DNA of 44,387 bases from Candidatus Nealsoniibacteriota bacterium (GTDB lineage: Bacteria > Patescibacteriota > Minisyncoccia > Minisyncoccales > MHMH01): assembly GCA_016181965.1 (NCBI GenBank), contig JACOYH010000005.1, forward strand, positions 1 through 44,387. Direction: 5' to 3'. This document shows, piece by piece, positions 26,397 to 36,280 of this stretch. Numbering within the stretch: the stretch's first letter is position 1; each line of letters begins with the position of its first letter. The notes under the pieces were generated by a model. It was not told the DNA's origin. It did no database searches and saw only the letters and a program-made list of their open reading frames with translations. The translations under genes were made by a program, and so were the position numbers.

Positions 26397-27053
26397 CTAT
26401 TTAATTATCAAACTATCCGACACTCGGTAGAAAGTGCTTTTATTTTCTCCCCAATCATCCTTCAGCGTGTTGAAAGAAATTGCCCAAACCCATTTTTCAT
26501 CAAGCACAAAAGTTAAGAGAGTGCTGTAATCCTCGCCGCCTATCGAGCTTGTTGATTCGAGATAAATAGCGTCGTGGCCATTAATAGCGCCGTAGCTTTG
26601 CCGGGTAAACTCTATTGAATTAATCTGCTTCACCAGATTTTGCTTGAGCACGTCGACATATTCGTCTAAACTATTCGTTTCCATTTTAGTGTTATTAATA
26701 GCGTAATATGTGTCGTAGTCAATATTCGCAGGGTCGACTATATCGACTGGCCCATCTGGCTTAATAACTAATGCCAGAAACTTATCGGAATCAATAACCG
26801 CTTGCACCCAACCCTCTGGAATAATAATGCTATAAAGATCTGCGTTTAAAGTCCTTTGGGTGGATAGTTCTTCCTCAATAGATTCCGGCAAAGTATTTTC
26901 TTCGTCTTTTTCTTTTTGCTCTTGCTCTTCAATCTTGATTGGAGATGGCGTTCCCGGCTGTGTTTTCGGATAGAACAAAACCGCCGCTCCCGCGATAGCA
27001 ATTAACGCAAAAAGAATAAGTAAAACAGCGAACTCATTTCGTGGTAATTTCAT
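26397..27053 (-). CDS. membrane-anchored hypothetical protein
   Basis: 218 aa; N-terminal TM then YSIIIPEGWVQAVIDSDKF...; no clear family. Confidence 0.6.
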   Translation of the reverse strand: MKLPRNEFAVLLILFALIAIAGAAVLFYPKTQPGTPSPIKIEEQEQKEKDEENTLPESIEEELSTQRTLNADLYSIIIPEGWVQAVIDSDKFLALVIKPDGPVDIVDPANIDYDTYYAINNTKMETNSLDEYVDVLKQNLVKQINSIEFTRQSYGAINGHDAIYLESTSSIGGEDYSTLLTFVLDEKWVWAISFNTLKDDWGENKSTFYRVSDSLIIK

Positions 27054-27096
27054 ATTTAATCAAAATTATTTTAGCACCTCAAACTCAAAAAGTCCA

Positions 27097-29277
27097 CTAA
27101 CGAGACATCTTGAGCCGCAGAGAATTGAGCACCACCGAAAGAGACGAAAAAGCCATGGCCGCAGCTGCCAATATTGGATTTACCAATAATCCAAAGGCCG
27201 GATAGAAAATGCCCGCTGCCACCGGCACTAAAGCCGAGTTGTAGAAAAAAGCCCAAAAAAGATTCTGCTTGATGATTTTCATAGTTGCCCTTGATAGTTT
27301 AAATGCCTCCACCACTTCATTTAGATTTCCCGATATCAGGGTGACGTCGGAGGCCTCCATGGCAACATCGGTACCCGTTCCTATGGCAACGCCCACATCT
27401 GCTTGTGCTAAAGCCGGAGCGTCATTAATACCGTCGCCCACCATAGCCACCTTATGGCCGGTTGACTGAATTTCTTTGACTTTCGCGTCTTTTTCTTGCG
27501 GCAATACTTCCGCCATAACATCTTCAATACCGACTTTCGCCGCCACGGCTTGAGCGGTTCGTAAATTGTCACCGGTGATCATGATGACCTTAATCCCCAA
27601 TTTCTTCAGTTCGCTTATTGCCGCCGCAGAATTTTCCTTTACGGGGTCGGCCACCGCAATAATTCCCATTAGCTCGTTTCTTCTCCCCAAAAAAAGCAGG
27701 GTGCTCCCCTCTTTTTCCCATTGCTGGCTTTTTTCTTCGGTTTGATTATTTAGTAAAATACCCGAACCCTCCATAAATTTACGGTTGCCAAAGTAAAATT
27801 CAGTATTTTCAATTACTCCCTGCACGCCTCTGCCAGAAACCTCTTTAAAATTAACTACTTCGTATAAAATCACTCCCCCTTCTTTGGCCGCAGATAAAAC
27901 CGATTGCGAAAGAGGATGGGTTGAGCCCTTGGCCAGCGAGGCCCCGATTTTTAATATCTCTATTTCTTGCAAGCCGCCGAGGGGCTCGATTTTTTGGACT
28001 TTCGGTTCTCCTCGCGTTATCGTGCCCGTCTTATCTAAAATAATGGTGCGTATTTTGTGAAATTCTTCTAAGCTTTCGGCGTTTCTAAAAAGAATTCCTT
28101 TTTGAGCTCCCTTGCCGGTCCCCACCATGACAGCTGTCGGCGTAGCCAACCCCAAGGCGCAAGGACAGGCAATAATTAACACAGAGACGGCCAAAATCAT
28201 GGCGAAAATTAACGATTGCCCAACGTAAAACCAGACACCGAAAGACACGATAGCTATAATAATAATAGCCGGCACAAAATAGCCCGATACCGTATCTGCC
28301 AGCTTTTGAATAGGGGCCTTGGAACCCTGCGCCTCCTCTACCAGCTTGATGATTTGAGCTAAAACGGTCTCCTTGCCGACTTTAGTCGCTCTCACCTTGA
28401 TTGTTCCGGCTTGATTGATTGTTGAGCCGATTGCTTCGCTTCCAATCTTTTTTTCCACCGGAATTGATTCGCCCGTAACCATGGATTCATCCACCGTGCT
28501 TGCGCCATCAACCACGACTCCGTCAATCGGGATTTTTTCGCCGGCTCTCACTAAAATCACATCGCCGACCCGCACTTGTCCAACCGGCACAATCTGCTCT
28601 TGGCCGTCTCGAATAATATTAGCTGTCTTGCTCTGCATGCCCATCAACTTTTTTATCGCCTCGCCAGTGCCGGCTTTTGCCTTGGCTTCAAGATAGCGCC
28701 CCAGAAGTATTAAAACAATAATTACTGCCGCTGTGTCAAAATACACATCCCGATCTGAAAAAAGCGATGCGGCGCTGTAAACGTAAGCGGTTCCCGTGCC
28801 AATGCCTATCAAGGAATCCATTCCAAAAGAAAATCGTTTGATATCGCGCCAAGTATTAAAATAAAAATCGCGGCCGATCCAAAAAACAACCGGGGTAGTG
28901 ACCACAAAGGCCAAAAAATTAGCCGACAAAATGCTAAAAACTAAAGACAAGCCGGCCAAGACCCCGCCAATAACTAACTTTTGCTTTAAGTCAGCCAGCT
29001 CTTTTTCCTTCATCATTTTGTGGTGGTCGTGTTCGGCGTGCCCAGTTTCGCCCGCTTCTCCACCGATAATCATCTTATAGCCCCCCAATGCGACAATTTC
29101 TCCTATTGTTTTTTTGCTGATTTTTTGCGGGTCGTATTCAATGGTTATTTTTTCTGACGCAAAATTAACAACAACGGAATGCACCCCTTCGGTATTTTGG
29201 AGTGACTTCTCTATATTAATTGCGCAAGACGCGCAATGCATGCCAACAATTGGGAATGTTTCCTTTATCATATTCAC
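27097..29277 (-). CDS. copA: copper-translocating P1B-type ATPase
   Basis: [48 protein letters not shown]. Confidence 0.93.
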   Translation of the reverse strand: MNMIKETFPIVGMHCASCAINIEKSLQNTEGVHSVVVNFASEKITIEYDPQKISKKTIGEIVALGGYKMIIGGEAGETGHAEHDHHKMMKEKELADLKQKLVIGGVLAGLSLVFSILSANFLAFVVTTPVVFWIGRDFYFNTWRDIKRFSFGMDSLIGIGTGTAYVYSAASLFSDRDVYFDTAAVIIVLILLGRYLEAKAKAGTGEAIKKLMGMQSKTANIIRDGQEQIVPVGQVRVGDVILVRAGEKIPIDGVVVDGASTVDESMVTGESIPVEKKIGSEAIGSTINQAGTIKVRATKVGKETVLAQIIKLVEEAQGSKAPIQKLADTVSGYFVPAIIIIAIVSFGVWFYVGQSLIFAMILAVSVLIIACPCALGLATPTAVMVGTGKGAQKGILFRNAESLEEFHKIRTIILDKTGTITRGEPKVQKIEPLGGLQEIEILKIGASLAKGSTHPLSQSVLSAAKEGGVILYEVVNFKEVSGRGVQGVIENTEFYFGNRKFMEGSGILLNNQTEEKSQQWEKEGSTLLFLGRRNELMGIIAVADPVKENSAAAISELKKLGIKVIMITGDNLRTAQAVAAKVGIEDVMAEVLPQEKDAKVKEIQSTGHKVAMVGDGINDAPALAQADVGVAIGTGTDVAMEASDVTLISGNLNEVVEAFKLSRATMKIIKQNLFWAFFYNSALVPVAAGIFYPAFGLLVNPILAAAAMAFSSLSVVLNSLRLKMSR

Positions 29278-29714
29278 TGAAAAATTATTTCTAATTTATC
29301 ATTATCGCGCATTATGTAATCCTCGAACTCAAAGTTTTCTTTGCCATTGACCAGCATTTTTAATTGGCCGTCAGAACCGGAACATTTGTCAAATACACAA
29401 TTTTTATTGAATGCTTGCCCCCATGTTTCAAAAAATTTGCCTAGTTTGATGTCATCCTTTCTGACCATTCCCGCAAATTCCAAATGAATCACATTATCTC
29501 TGTCGTGGGTATGCAGTGGATTATGCGGAAGTTTTCCCAACCCAATACCAGCCGGCACATCTAACGCTTCGCCAAGAATATTGATGCTTAGTTCGGCATG
29601 CCAATGAAGGCCGTTTCTGGAAATAATGCCCGATTCGGGAACAGATGTTTTGCCAAACAAAAACCAAGCTCCGATTGCCAAAAAAATAATGCCGAGGACT
29701 AATGCGATTTTCAT
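29274..29714 (-). CDS. His-rich membrane-anchored protein, unknown function
   Basis: 146 aa; TM anchor, [15 protein letters not shown]...[17 protein letters not shown]; 4-nt overlap with copA. Confidence 0.6.
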   Translation of the reverse strand: MKIALVLGIIFLAIGAWFLFGKTSVPESGIISRNGLHWHAELSINILGEALDVPAGIGLGKLPHNPLHTHDRDNVIHLEFAGMVRKDDIKLGKFFETWGQAFNKNCVFDKCSGSDGQLKMLVNGKENFEFEDYIMRDNDKLEIIFQ

Positions 29715-29717
29715 ATT

Positions 29718-30632
29718 TTATACCCCGCAAGTGCCGCCGCCTTCGGGCGTTTCTTCAAGCAGGCCGTTTTCGGTAAGCCACCGGCGAGTTGCCTGCCATC
29801 CCTGCGGCGTGGAATACTCCTTGCCGGCCACTACTCTTCCCGGGGCTTCAGCCCAATTTTTTCCTTCTTTTGCCTGAAAATAAGTCGCTATGTCAAAATA
29901 TGTCTGCGGAAACCAGAAAGAATTGAAATATTTGAAGGCCTCGAAAATCTCTTCGCTAGTCGCCCCCTGGCTGGCCATAATTTCCCCCAAAGCCAAGGCG
30001 GCTGCTCCGTGATTGCAGTCGGGAAATCCCGTAGGATTATTGCAGCAGGGCCTGTAGGAATTAAAGGCAAAATCCTCTAGGATAGCTTGCTGTTCTTCAG
30101 ACAAGGTGACAATTGAATATTTTGAGAAGAATTCGGTTGATGGCGCTGTTCCCAATGTCCATCCGCCAGTTGAAGCAAATCTGCCCACTTGGTCTTCTCC
30201 GTATTTCATTATCGGACCTTCGTCTAAAATACGATTCTTATTGGTTATGCCCATAGCCCAAAGAAAATTCAAAAGAAAATATGAATTTTCGGGGGAAATT
30301 TTAATCTTCTCATTCGATCCTTCGGTCAAAATCGTAATTTGCTCATCAGTCAGCGGTTTGCCCGATTGCTCGTAAAGTGCCTTCATTTTTTCAAAATCGA
30401 TGGCCCCGGCTGTGATGAGTTGCGGCCCGATGTCGCCATAAGTGGCGTTGACAGTGTAGCCCTCAACGGGGTTTATTTGGGCTAAAATATCTTCATGGTT
30501 GGCTGGCGCGGAAGGAGCTGGGGGGTCGGAAACAGAAGCTCTCAAATTTAGCTTGTCAGCCGCGATAGGCACAAGAATCACAAAAGCCAAAAGAACTAAG
30601 CCCAGCAATATTTTTTCTGTATTTTGACTCAT
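29718..30632 (-). CDS. membrane-anchored Cys/His-containing protein, unknown function
   Basis: 304 aa; TM anchor, RPCCNNPTGFPDCNHGAAALALGEIM, C-terminal GGGTCGV. Confidence 0.6.
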   Translation of the reverse strand: MSQNTEKILLGLVLLAFVILVPIAADKLNLRASVSDPPAPSAPANHEDILAQINPVEGYTVNATYGDIGPQLITAGAIDFEKMKALYEQSGKPLTDEQITILTEGSNEKIKISPENSYFLLNFLWAMGITNKNRILDEGPIMKYGEDQVGRFASTGGWTLGTAPSTEFFSKYSIVTLSEEQQAILEDFAFNSYRPCCNNPTGFPDCNHGAAALALGEIMASQGATSEEIFEAFKYFNSFWFPQTYFDIATYFQAKEGKNWAEAPGRVVAGKEYSTPQGWQATRRWLTENGLLEETPEGGGTCGV

Positions 30633-30634
30633 AA

Positions 30635-31108
30635 CTACGGTGTAACATTAATATTAAAGCGAACTTCGGCTTTTTTATGCGATGGATCGCTGGTTGAGAG
30701 ATAGATGGCCCGCGTAAGCTGGCCCACGCCCTCGGGCCCGTGCAGAGCCGGATCAAATGTGACCTCAAGAAGAGCTTCTTCGCCCGACTGAATTTCTTGC
30801 GACCATAGAGAAGAACTGTCATGCATGCCAAAAGCGGGGCTGGTTTTGTCGCCTAATTTCAGCACGGCCGTAGTGCACATGCAAGAAGTCCAGACACGGT
30901 CAATTTTCAGGGCTTCTTTGCCGATATTTTTAATTTGGTAAGTTGTTTTGACATTTCCATTGGCCATAGAAACGGTACCCAAATCAATAGTGGCGGGCGA
31001 CAATTCGATTTGGCCGCCGCTTGCCTGAACGCCCCCTTTATCCATTACAATAATGCCCCCCATTAACAGCACTGTTCCGCCGAGTACGGCGATGATAAGT
31101 TTTGTCAT
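30635..31108 (-). CDS. DUF1573-like protein (copy A)
   Basis: 157 aa; DLGTV...NVKTTYQIKNIGKEALKIDRVWTSCMCTTA. Confidence 0.75.
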   Translation of the reverse strand: MTKLIIAVLGGTVLLMGGIIVMDKGGVQASGGQIELSPATIDLGTVSMANGNVKTTYQIKNIGKEALKIDRVWTSCMCTTAVLKLGDKTSPAFGMHDSSSLWSQEIQSGEEALLEVTFDPALHGPEGVGQLTRAIYLSTSDPSHKKAEVRFNINVTP

Positions 31109-31113
31109 AAATT

Positions 31114-31254
31114 TTAATTATTATTATTTTGGATTATTATTTTTTCCTCATTTCCAGATTTTTTCTTTCCGGCCTGCTTCAGTTTTTCAATCGTGTCTTC
31201 CGAGACCTCGCAAAGCGGGCAATCGCCAATTTTTTTTGTTTCTTTTTCTGCCAT
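31114..31254 (-). CDS. 46-aa small protein with CxxC
   Basis: Own reading of minus strand: MAEKETKKIGDCPLCEVSEDTIEKLKQAGKKKSGNEEKIIIQNNNN*; not in ORF track; fills the gap between DUF1573-A and the CcdA-like gene. Confidence 0.55.
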   Translation of the reverse strand: MAEKETKKIGDCPLCEVSEDTIEKLKQAGKKKSGNEEKIIIQNNNN

Positions 31255-31270
31255 AATTTTTGGTTATATT

Positions 31271-31990
31271 TTATACAAAGAAAGTTAATATTGCCCAGCC
31301 AATACTCACCATCAGCAAGCCCATAATAAGTTTTTCGGTTCTTTCGTGCGTTCTGTGAAATTCGGCTATTCTAGCCAAAGTTACCGGGTTTGCCGCAAAA
31401 ATTAAAAGAATTAATAAGGGCAGCACGAACATAAAGTTGTACAGCAGAAGATATAAAAATCCGGTCAGAAAAGTTGTTTGCGAGGCCAAAAGCGCGGTGA
31501 TGGCCGCATAAATTCCACCCGAACACGGAATAGAGCAAAGACCAACTAGAAAAGCCGCGCCGATAATACCCAATAGAGTCGCTTTTTCCAGCCGGAGCCG
31601 TATTTGCTCGTTGGAAATTTTTGGCATGCGCAAATGCGGGGGCAAATTAGGTAGAAAGTATTCCTTAAGGTGCAGGGCGCCCATAACGATCAACAGCCAT
31701 GAACCCAAAATGGCGAAAAAGTGATGTTGTCCGAAAAGAACTATTCCCGAAAAAAGCCCGATCCCTACCGCGAGATAAGTTAGGAAAATCACGAAAATAT
31801 AAACCAGGCCCAGGAAAAATATGTTCCGGAAGGTTTTTTGCATCGTCAGCAAAAAAGCAATAAAGAATATCAGTATGGCAATGGCGCAAGGATGAATACC
31901 GTCTAAAAATCCGGTGGAAGCCACCAGGGGAATCATCGTTGACGGCGAGCCCAGATTGAGGACGGCTACAAAACTAGTTAACTCTGGCAT
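31271..31990 (-). CDS. CcdA/DsbD-like thiol transporter membrane protein
   Basis: 239 aa multi-TM; GFLDGIHPCAIAILIFF and VGLCSIPCSGGIY Cys-Pro motifs. Confidence 0.75.
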   Translation of the reverse strand: MPELTSFVAVLNLGSPSTMIPLVASTGFLDGIHPCAIAILIFFIAFLLTMQKTFRNIFFLGLVYIFVIFLTYLAVGIGLFSGIVLFGQHHFFAILGSWLLIVMGALHLKEYFLPNLPPHLRMPKISNEQIRLRLEKATLLGIIGAAFLVGLCSIPCSGGIYAAITALLASQTTFLTGFLYLLLYNFMFVLPLLILLIFAANPVTLARIAEFHRTHERTEKLIMGLLMVSIGWAILTFFV

Positions 31991-32408
31991 GAATGATTGC
32001 TTCTATTTGCGGTTTCATGGGGTCATTGCTCTGGATATAGATAATTCTTTCCTGGTCGCCTTTGCCATGGGGCCCCGACATGGCGCCCGTATCATAGCTA
32101 ACCGTCAGTTTTGTTTGCTGTCCGGGCAATATGGTTTCTACGGTTGCCTTGGCAGTAGTGCAAGCGCATGAGGTTGAAATCCGTTTTAATTCTAATGGCT
32201 GGGACCCAGTATTTTTCAGCACAAAAATATGCTTGGCTACTTCCCCATAAGCCACCTCGCCAAAATCAAAAAATTCTGGGATGATCTCAATGGCGGGAAA
32301 AGAACCAGTCAGACCACCCGGGTCAGGTGTTGCTTTGATATATCCATACCCCAGCATAGACAGGGCTGCTGCCGCCACAATCGAAAATATAACTAACGTC
32401 TTTTGCAT
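31974..32408 (-). CDS. DUF1573-like protein (copy B)
   Basis: 144 aa; FFDFGEVAYGEVAKHIFVLKNTGSQPLELKRISTSCACTTAK. Confidence 0.78.
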   Translation of the reverse strand: MQKTLVIFSIVAAAALSMLGYGYIKATPDPGGLTGSFPAIEIIPEFFDFGEVAYGEVAKHIFVLKNTGSQPLELKRISTSCACTTAKATVETILPGQQTKLTVSYDTGAMSGPHGKGDQERIIYIQSNDPMKPQIEAIIHARVN

Positions 32409-32429
32409 AATATCATCGCAATAATACCA

Positions 32430-33047
32430 TCAACCCAAGCGTTTTGCAACTTCTTCCCAATTAACGATATTCCAAAATGCCTCAATGAATTTTGCTTTTT
32501 CGTTTTTGTAGTCAATGTAGTAGGCATGCTCCCAAAAATCAAATACCATCAAAAGCTTGAAATTGGGATACATATTTAGGTTGTGCTTTTCAACCTGCAT
32601 GATGACCGGCCTGTTTGTTTGTTTGTCTAAAGTCAGCGCCGCCCAACCCGAGCCCTCAATGGAGGCGGCAGCTTGGGTAAATTCCTGCTTAAATCTTTCA
32701 AGGCCGCCGAACTCTTCGGTAATGATATCGGCTAATTTGCCGTTGGGCATTTTGCCGCCCCCGCCTGCCTGCGCAGGCAGGTCCGCCGGAGCCAGATTTT
32801 GCCAGAAAAGCGAGTGCAAAATATGTCCGCCGACATGGAACGAAAGTTCTTTTAGGGTGGCCTTCATATCAAGGTCAGCGCCGTCTTTTCTGGCTTTTTC
32901 CAATTTCTCAAAAATAGCATTGGCGCCTTTGACATAGGCCGCATGGTGTTTTTGATGGTGAATGGTCAACTGCTCTTCTGAAATATACGGCTCAAGATCT
33001 TTGTAGCCATATGGCAATTCCGGCAATGAATATAATTTAGTGAGCAT
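32430..33047 (-). CDS. superoxide dismutase, Fe/Mn family
   Basis: 205 aa; [61 protein letters not shown]. Confidence 0.95.
   Translation of the reverse strand: MLTKLYSLPELPYGYKDLEPYISEEQLTIHHQKHHAAYVKGANAIFEKLEKARKDGADLDMKATLKELSFHVGGHILHSLFWQNLAPADLPAQAGGGGKMPNGKLADIITEEFGGLERFKQEFTQAAASIEGSGWAALTLDKQTNRPVIMQVEKHNLNMYPNFKLLMVFDFWEHAYYIDYKNEKAKFIEAFWNIVNWEEVAKRLG
32764..32781. repeat. 18-bp perfect palindrome in sod (CCTGCCTGCGCAGGCAGG)
   Basis: Encodes LPAQAG between NLAPAD and GGGKMPNG. Confidence 0.85.
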
Positions 33048-33061
33048 GATTTTTTTATCAA

Positions 33062-34234
33062 TTAATTATAACTTGGGCCATCTGCTGTCATTTTACCATT
33101 TTTCACCAATAAGAAAAACAAAGCCACCGTGGCCAGCGCTGTCCCCGCACCGTAAAAAAATGGATAAGATGAATTTAAATCCCATAGAAATCCGGCAATC
33201 AGTCCGGCTGGTAAGGCGGCAAAACTAACCCACATATGAAAAGTGCCGAGGGCAGTGCCGCGCAGCGCCTGGTCGGATAAGTCAGACACAAAGGCCCTCT
33301 CGGTGGCGTTTACAAACGCATAATTGAGCCCGAATAATATGAAAAACAAAATAAATGCAAACAGCGATTGGCTGAAAATAAAACCTAGGCAAACAAAGCC
33401 GAATAGAGCATAGCCGACCATCAGCACCTTTCTTCTTCCTATTTTGTCTGAAAGAGCTCCGGCGGGCACAGCAAGCAAGGAATACGAAAGATTATAAAGG
33501 GCATAAAGAATAATCGGCGCGGCGACCGCCAGTTTTCCAGTAAAATATGCCTGGCTTTTTAAAACAAAAAACATATAGCTGAAGTTACCCAAAGCAAATA
33601 CGGTGGCAATGATTATAAAAAAGCGCAGTGACGGGGACAGATACCTAAAGCCCAGTTTCAAATTTTCCGGCTTTTTATCAGCCGGCTTTTCTTTAAGCGC
33701 GAATAAGGGCGGCAAGGAAAAGAAGCCGATAATACCCGCTACTAAAAAAATTTTAGAAAAGGCAAACCCTAAATACCAAAAAAGTACAAAAGCAACCAAT
33801 GCCCCTGCCACAGCTCCCCCGCTATCCATGGCCCTGTGAAAACCGAAACCCCTGCCTCTTTTTTCTTTTGGCGAAGAGGCGGCTAAAACAGCGTCAACCG
33901 GCGCCGTTCTTAATCCATTGCCAAATCTTTCAATGACTCTCAAGACGAGGACATGCGGCCAAAGATTAGCGAAAGCAAAAAGAAATTTCCCCGACGAGGC
34001 CAGAAAATATCCGGCAATAATAAATGGCTTTCGTCTGCCTATTCTATCGGAAAAATAACCAGCGAGCATCTTCAAAATACTGGCGATGCTCTCACCCAGC
34101 CCGGAAATCAAACCCACGGCCAACCCCCCTCCGCCTATTTCAGCTATAAAAAGAGGCAGGATAGGCAGGATTATCTTGCTTGAAACATCATTAATAAAGG
34201 TAGTCGCGCCCAATAGCAATATATTTCTCTTCAT
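33062..34234 (-). CDS. MFS transporter
   Basis: 390 aa, ~12 [20 protein letters not shown] and [16 protein letters not shown]. Confidence 0.85.
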   Translation of the reverse strand: MKRNILLLGATTFINDVSSKIILPILPLFIAEIGGGGLAVGLISGLGESIASILKMLAGYFSDRIGRRKPFIIAGYFLASSGKFLFAFANLWPHVLVLRVIERFGNGLRTAPVDAVLAASSPKEKRGRGFGFHRAMDSGGAVAGALVAFVLFWYLGFAFSKIFLVAGIIGFFSLPPLFALKEKPADKKPENLKLGFRYLSPSLRFFIIIATVFALGNFSYMFFVLKSQAYFTGKLAVAAPIILYALYNLSYSLLAVPAGALSDKIGRRKVLMVGYALFGFVCLGFIFSQSLFAFILFFILFGLNYAFVNATERAFVSDLSDQALRGTALGTFHMWVSFAALPAGLIAGFLWDLNSSYPFFYGAGTALATVALFFLLVKNGKMTADGPSYN

Positions 34235-34899
34235 AAAAATGATTTTATGTATTCTATGGCCTCGAGCTGTTTTTCTATTGTATTTTCCAATTCCATGCCG
34301 ATATAATCGGAAAAATATCGAGCCGGATAATTTTTCAAATAATCCAACTGAGAAAAATTATCTAAGACATGGGGGTGATGCGTGTCCCAACGCACTTCAT
34401 CATAAAGAGAGAAATCCTTGGCCGGACTAATGTGATTACAGCCGCATTTATATTTTTCGATAATTCCTATATTGTGCTCGTACAAAGCGGGTCGGAAAAC
34501 CCGAGCATTGTCTAAGTGAGCGAAATCAACGCAAACGCCCGCGAATTGTTTAATTTCTGCTTCGTCGAACGGCTCGTGCGTGTTTTCAATATAAATGACG
34601 CTTTTGTACTTGCCATAATCATGCTTAAAGGGAAATTCCATTGAGGTGTGTATATTAAACACATCTGTTTTATATTGCTCAACCAAAAAATCAAGTTCCG
34701 AAACTGGCATATCGCTTCTCAAATGAACAAATGGGACTTTTTTAATGCCCGCCTTATTCAAAAGACGGTAGAGTTCTTGCCGCTCCTTTTGCTTAAGACA
34801 AGTGGGAAAAACATTAACTTCTTTGAGACCAAACCCCCCCGCTTCCTTCACTTTCTCCCGCCAATCCTGGCCAATGGTAGTAATAGTCGGCAGTATCAT
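34231..34899 (-). CDS. TIM-barrel sugar isomerase/AP-endonuclease-2-like protein
   Basis: 222 aa; FNIHTSMEF, IYIENTHEPF, VCVDFAHLDNARV. Confidence 0.5.
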   Translation of the reverse strand: MILPTITTIGQDWREKVKEAGGFGLKEVNVFPTCLKQKERQELYRLLNKAGIKKVPFVHLRSDMPVSELDFLVEQYKTDVFNIHTSMEFPFKHDYGKYKSVIYIENTHEPFDEAEIKQFAGVCVDFAHLDNARVFRPALYEHNIGIIEKYKCGCNHISPAKDFSLYDEVRWDTHHPHVLDNFSQLDYLKNYPARYFSDYIGMELENTIEKQLEAIEYIKSFL

Positions 34900-34906
34900 A
34901 GATATA

Positions 34907-35878
34907 TTATAGCAGGAAGTCGCCGCGGATGGTGAACCTGGCGGGCAAGAGCCAAGGAAGCTTCAGAGCCATAAAATAACCAAAACGAGTAGAGGCCTTA
35001 GAGAAAATTATCTTGGGGAGGAAAAATTTTCTGGCTTTTTTTCGATATGCCAAAAAATCAGGAAAAGTTGACAGGAGCATATCGGCTGCCATTAATCCCC
35101 AAGCAATCCCCCCGCCCGACCAAGGTTTAGTTAGGCCAACCGCATCACCGCAAAGAGTGATTGCTGAATTTTTAGGGATTGTAAATCCCTGCGGCACAAT
35201 TGATGAACGGACATCTTCTATCGTAAGATTTTTTCTGCGGCAAAATTCTTCAAAAATCCTTCGCGCGTCAGCCGGGTCTGCCATAATGCCATACTCTATT
35301 CTATCGACTCGGGGAATTTCCCAAATAAAGCCATTCGGCACAACCCAAGTGTGCACCCCCGCGGGGTGCACAGGTTGTGCACCCCGCGGGGGTGCACAGA
35401 AGCCCTGTATTCCCAGGCGAAATGTTGGCGACGGCAATCCGAGCTTCCTTCGGACTATCGAATTATATCCGTCGCAACCAATCACTCGGTCAAAATCCGC
35501 TGGCGCAGGCAACTCGTTTATATCTTGGCCCAAGACAATTTCTACCCCGGCCGCTTTCGCTAAAAGAGCCACTTCTCTGTCTAAATCCTCGTGGTCAAGA
35601 ATGTAAAACTTTTCTTTATAATTAATCTTGAGGGTCTTGCGGGGCGCGTGCACCAAAACAAAATCAATTTGTGTTTTGATTAATTTTCGCGCCTGCGGGA
35701 TAAAATTAAACACTCTCTCTGAGACAAGGCCGGAGCACTCTTTTTTGCCAAGCGTCTTTTTCTTCTCAAAGACCTTGACGCGGTGGCCCGCATCAGCCAA
35801 TTTCCAGGCGAGATATAGGCCCGAAATCCCCCCGCCAATAATAGCTACTTTCTTGGATGCGAATTGGTTCTTTTCCAT
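34907..35878 (-). CDS. FAD-dependent oxidoreductase (geranylgeranyl-reductase-like)
   Basis: KKVAIIGGGISGLYLAWKLADAGHRVKVFEKK; ITLCGDAVGLTKPWSGGGI. ATG at 35878 preferred over track start 35908. Confidence 0.8.
   Translation of the reverse strand: MEKNQFASKKVAIIGGGISGLYLAWKLADAGHRVKVFEKKKTLGKKECSGLVSERVFNFIPQARKLIKTQIDFVLVHAPRKTLKINYKEKFYILDHEDLDREVALLAKAAGVEIVLGQDINELPAPADFDRVIGCDGYNSIVRRKLGLPSPTFRLGIQGFCAPPRGAQPVHPAGVHTWVVPNGFIWEIPRVDRIEYGIMADPADARRIFEEFCRRKNLTIEDVRSSIVPQGFTIPKNSAITLCGDAVGLTKPWSGGGIAWGLMAADMLLSTFPDFLAYRKKARKFFLPKIIFSKASTRFGYFMALKLPWLLPARFTIRGDFLL
35174..35190. repeat. 17-bp palindrome in FAD gene (AGGGATT-GTA-AATCCCT)
   Basis: Resembles the murD element core GGGATTTACGAAATCCC on the opposite strand. 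Confidence 0.5.
35350..35398. repeat. 49-bp paired-palindrome (BIME-like) element in FAD gene
   Basis: TGTGCACCCCCGCGGGGTGCACA-GGT-TGTGCACCCCGCGGGGGTGCACA: 23-bp perfect arms, each arm itself a 10-3-10 palindrome. Confidence 0.9.
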
Positions 35879-35996
35879 ATGTTTTAGCTGAAATATATCC
35901 GGCGGCAAACGAAAGAAGCGATATCAGCATAACGCCGGCAACCAATATAATATCTTGCTGATGACCTTTGACAAATTTAATGAATGTTGATAACAT
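35793..35996 (-). CDS. small single-TM protein overlapping the FAD gene start
   Basis: MLSTFIKFVKGHQQDIILVAGVMLISLLSFAAGYISAKTYGKEPIRIQE...; in-frame ATG at 35996 in the track ORF. Confidence 0.5.
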   Translation of the reverse strand: MLSTFIKFVKGHQQDIILVAGVMLISLLSFAAGYISAKTYGKEPIRIQESSYYWRGDFGPISRLEIG

Positions 35997-36004
35997 AATG
36001 CCAT

Positions 36005-36280
36005 ATGGCAAAGACAAAAGCAGCTGGTTCAACTCGTCTAGGCAGGGATTCGGCCCCTAAATATCTTGGTGTAAAACTCTCGGACGGTCAGAAAGCCGGC
36101 AGCGGCATGGTGATTGTGCGCCAAAGGGGCACCAAATTCCTTGCCGGTAAAAATGTCAAACGAGGAGGAGACGACACCCTTTATGCAACCTCCGAAGGCG
36201 TTGTTAGCTTTACTACCAAAAAGAAAACAAGATTTGACGGCTCTCAACGGATAGTAAAAATAGTTAACGTTCGTTCATAG
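36005..36280 (+). CDS. rpmA: 50S ribosomal protein L27
   Basis: [51 protein letters not shown]. Confidence 0.95.
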   Translation: MAKTKAAGSTRLGRDSAPKYLGVKLSDGQKAGSGMVIVRQRGTKFLAGKNVKRGGDDTLYATSEGVVSFTTKKKTRFDGSQRIVKIVNVRS

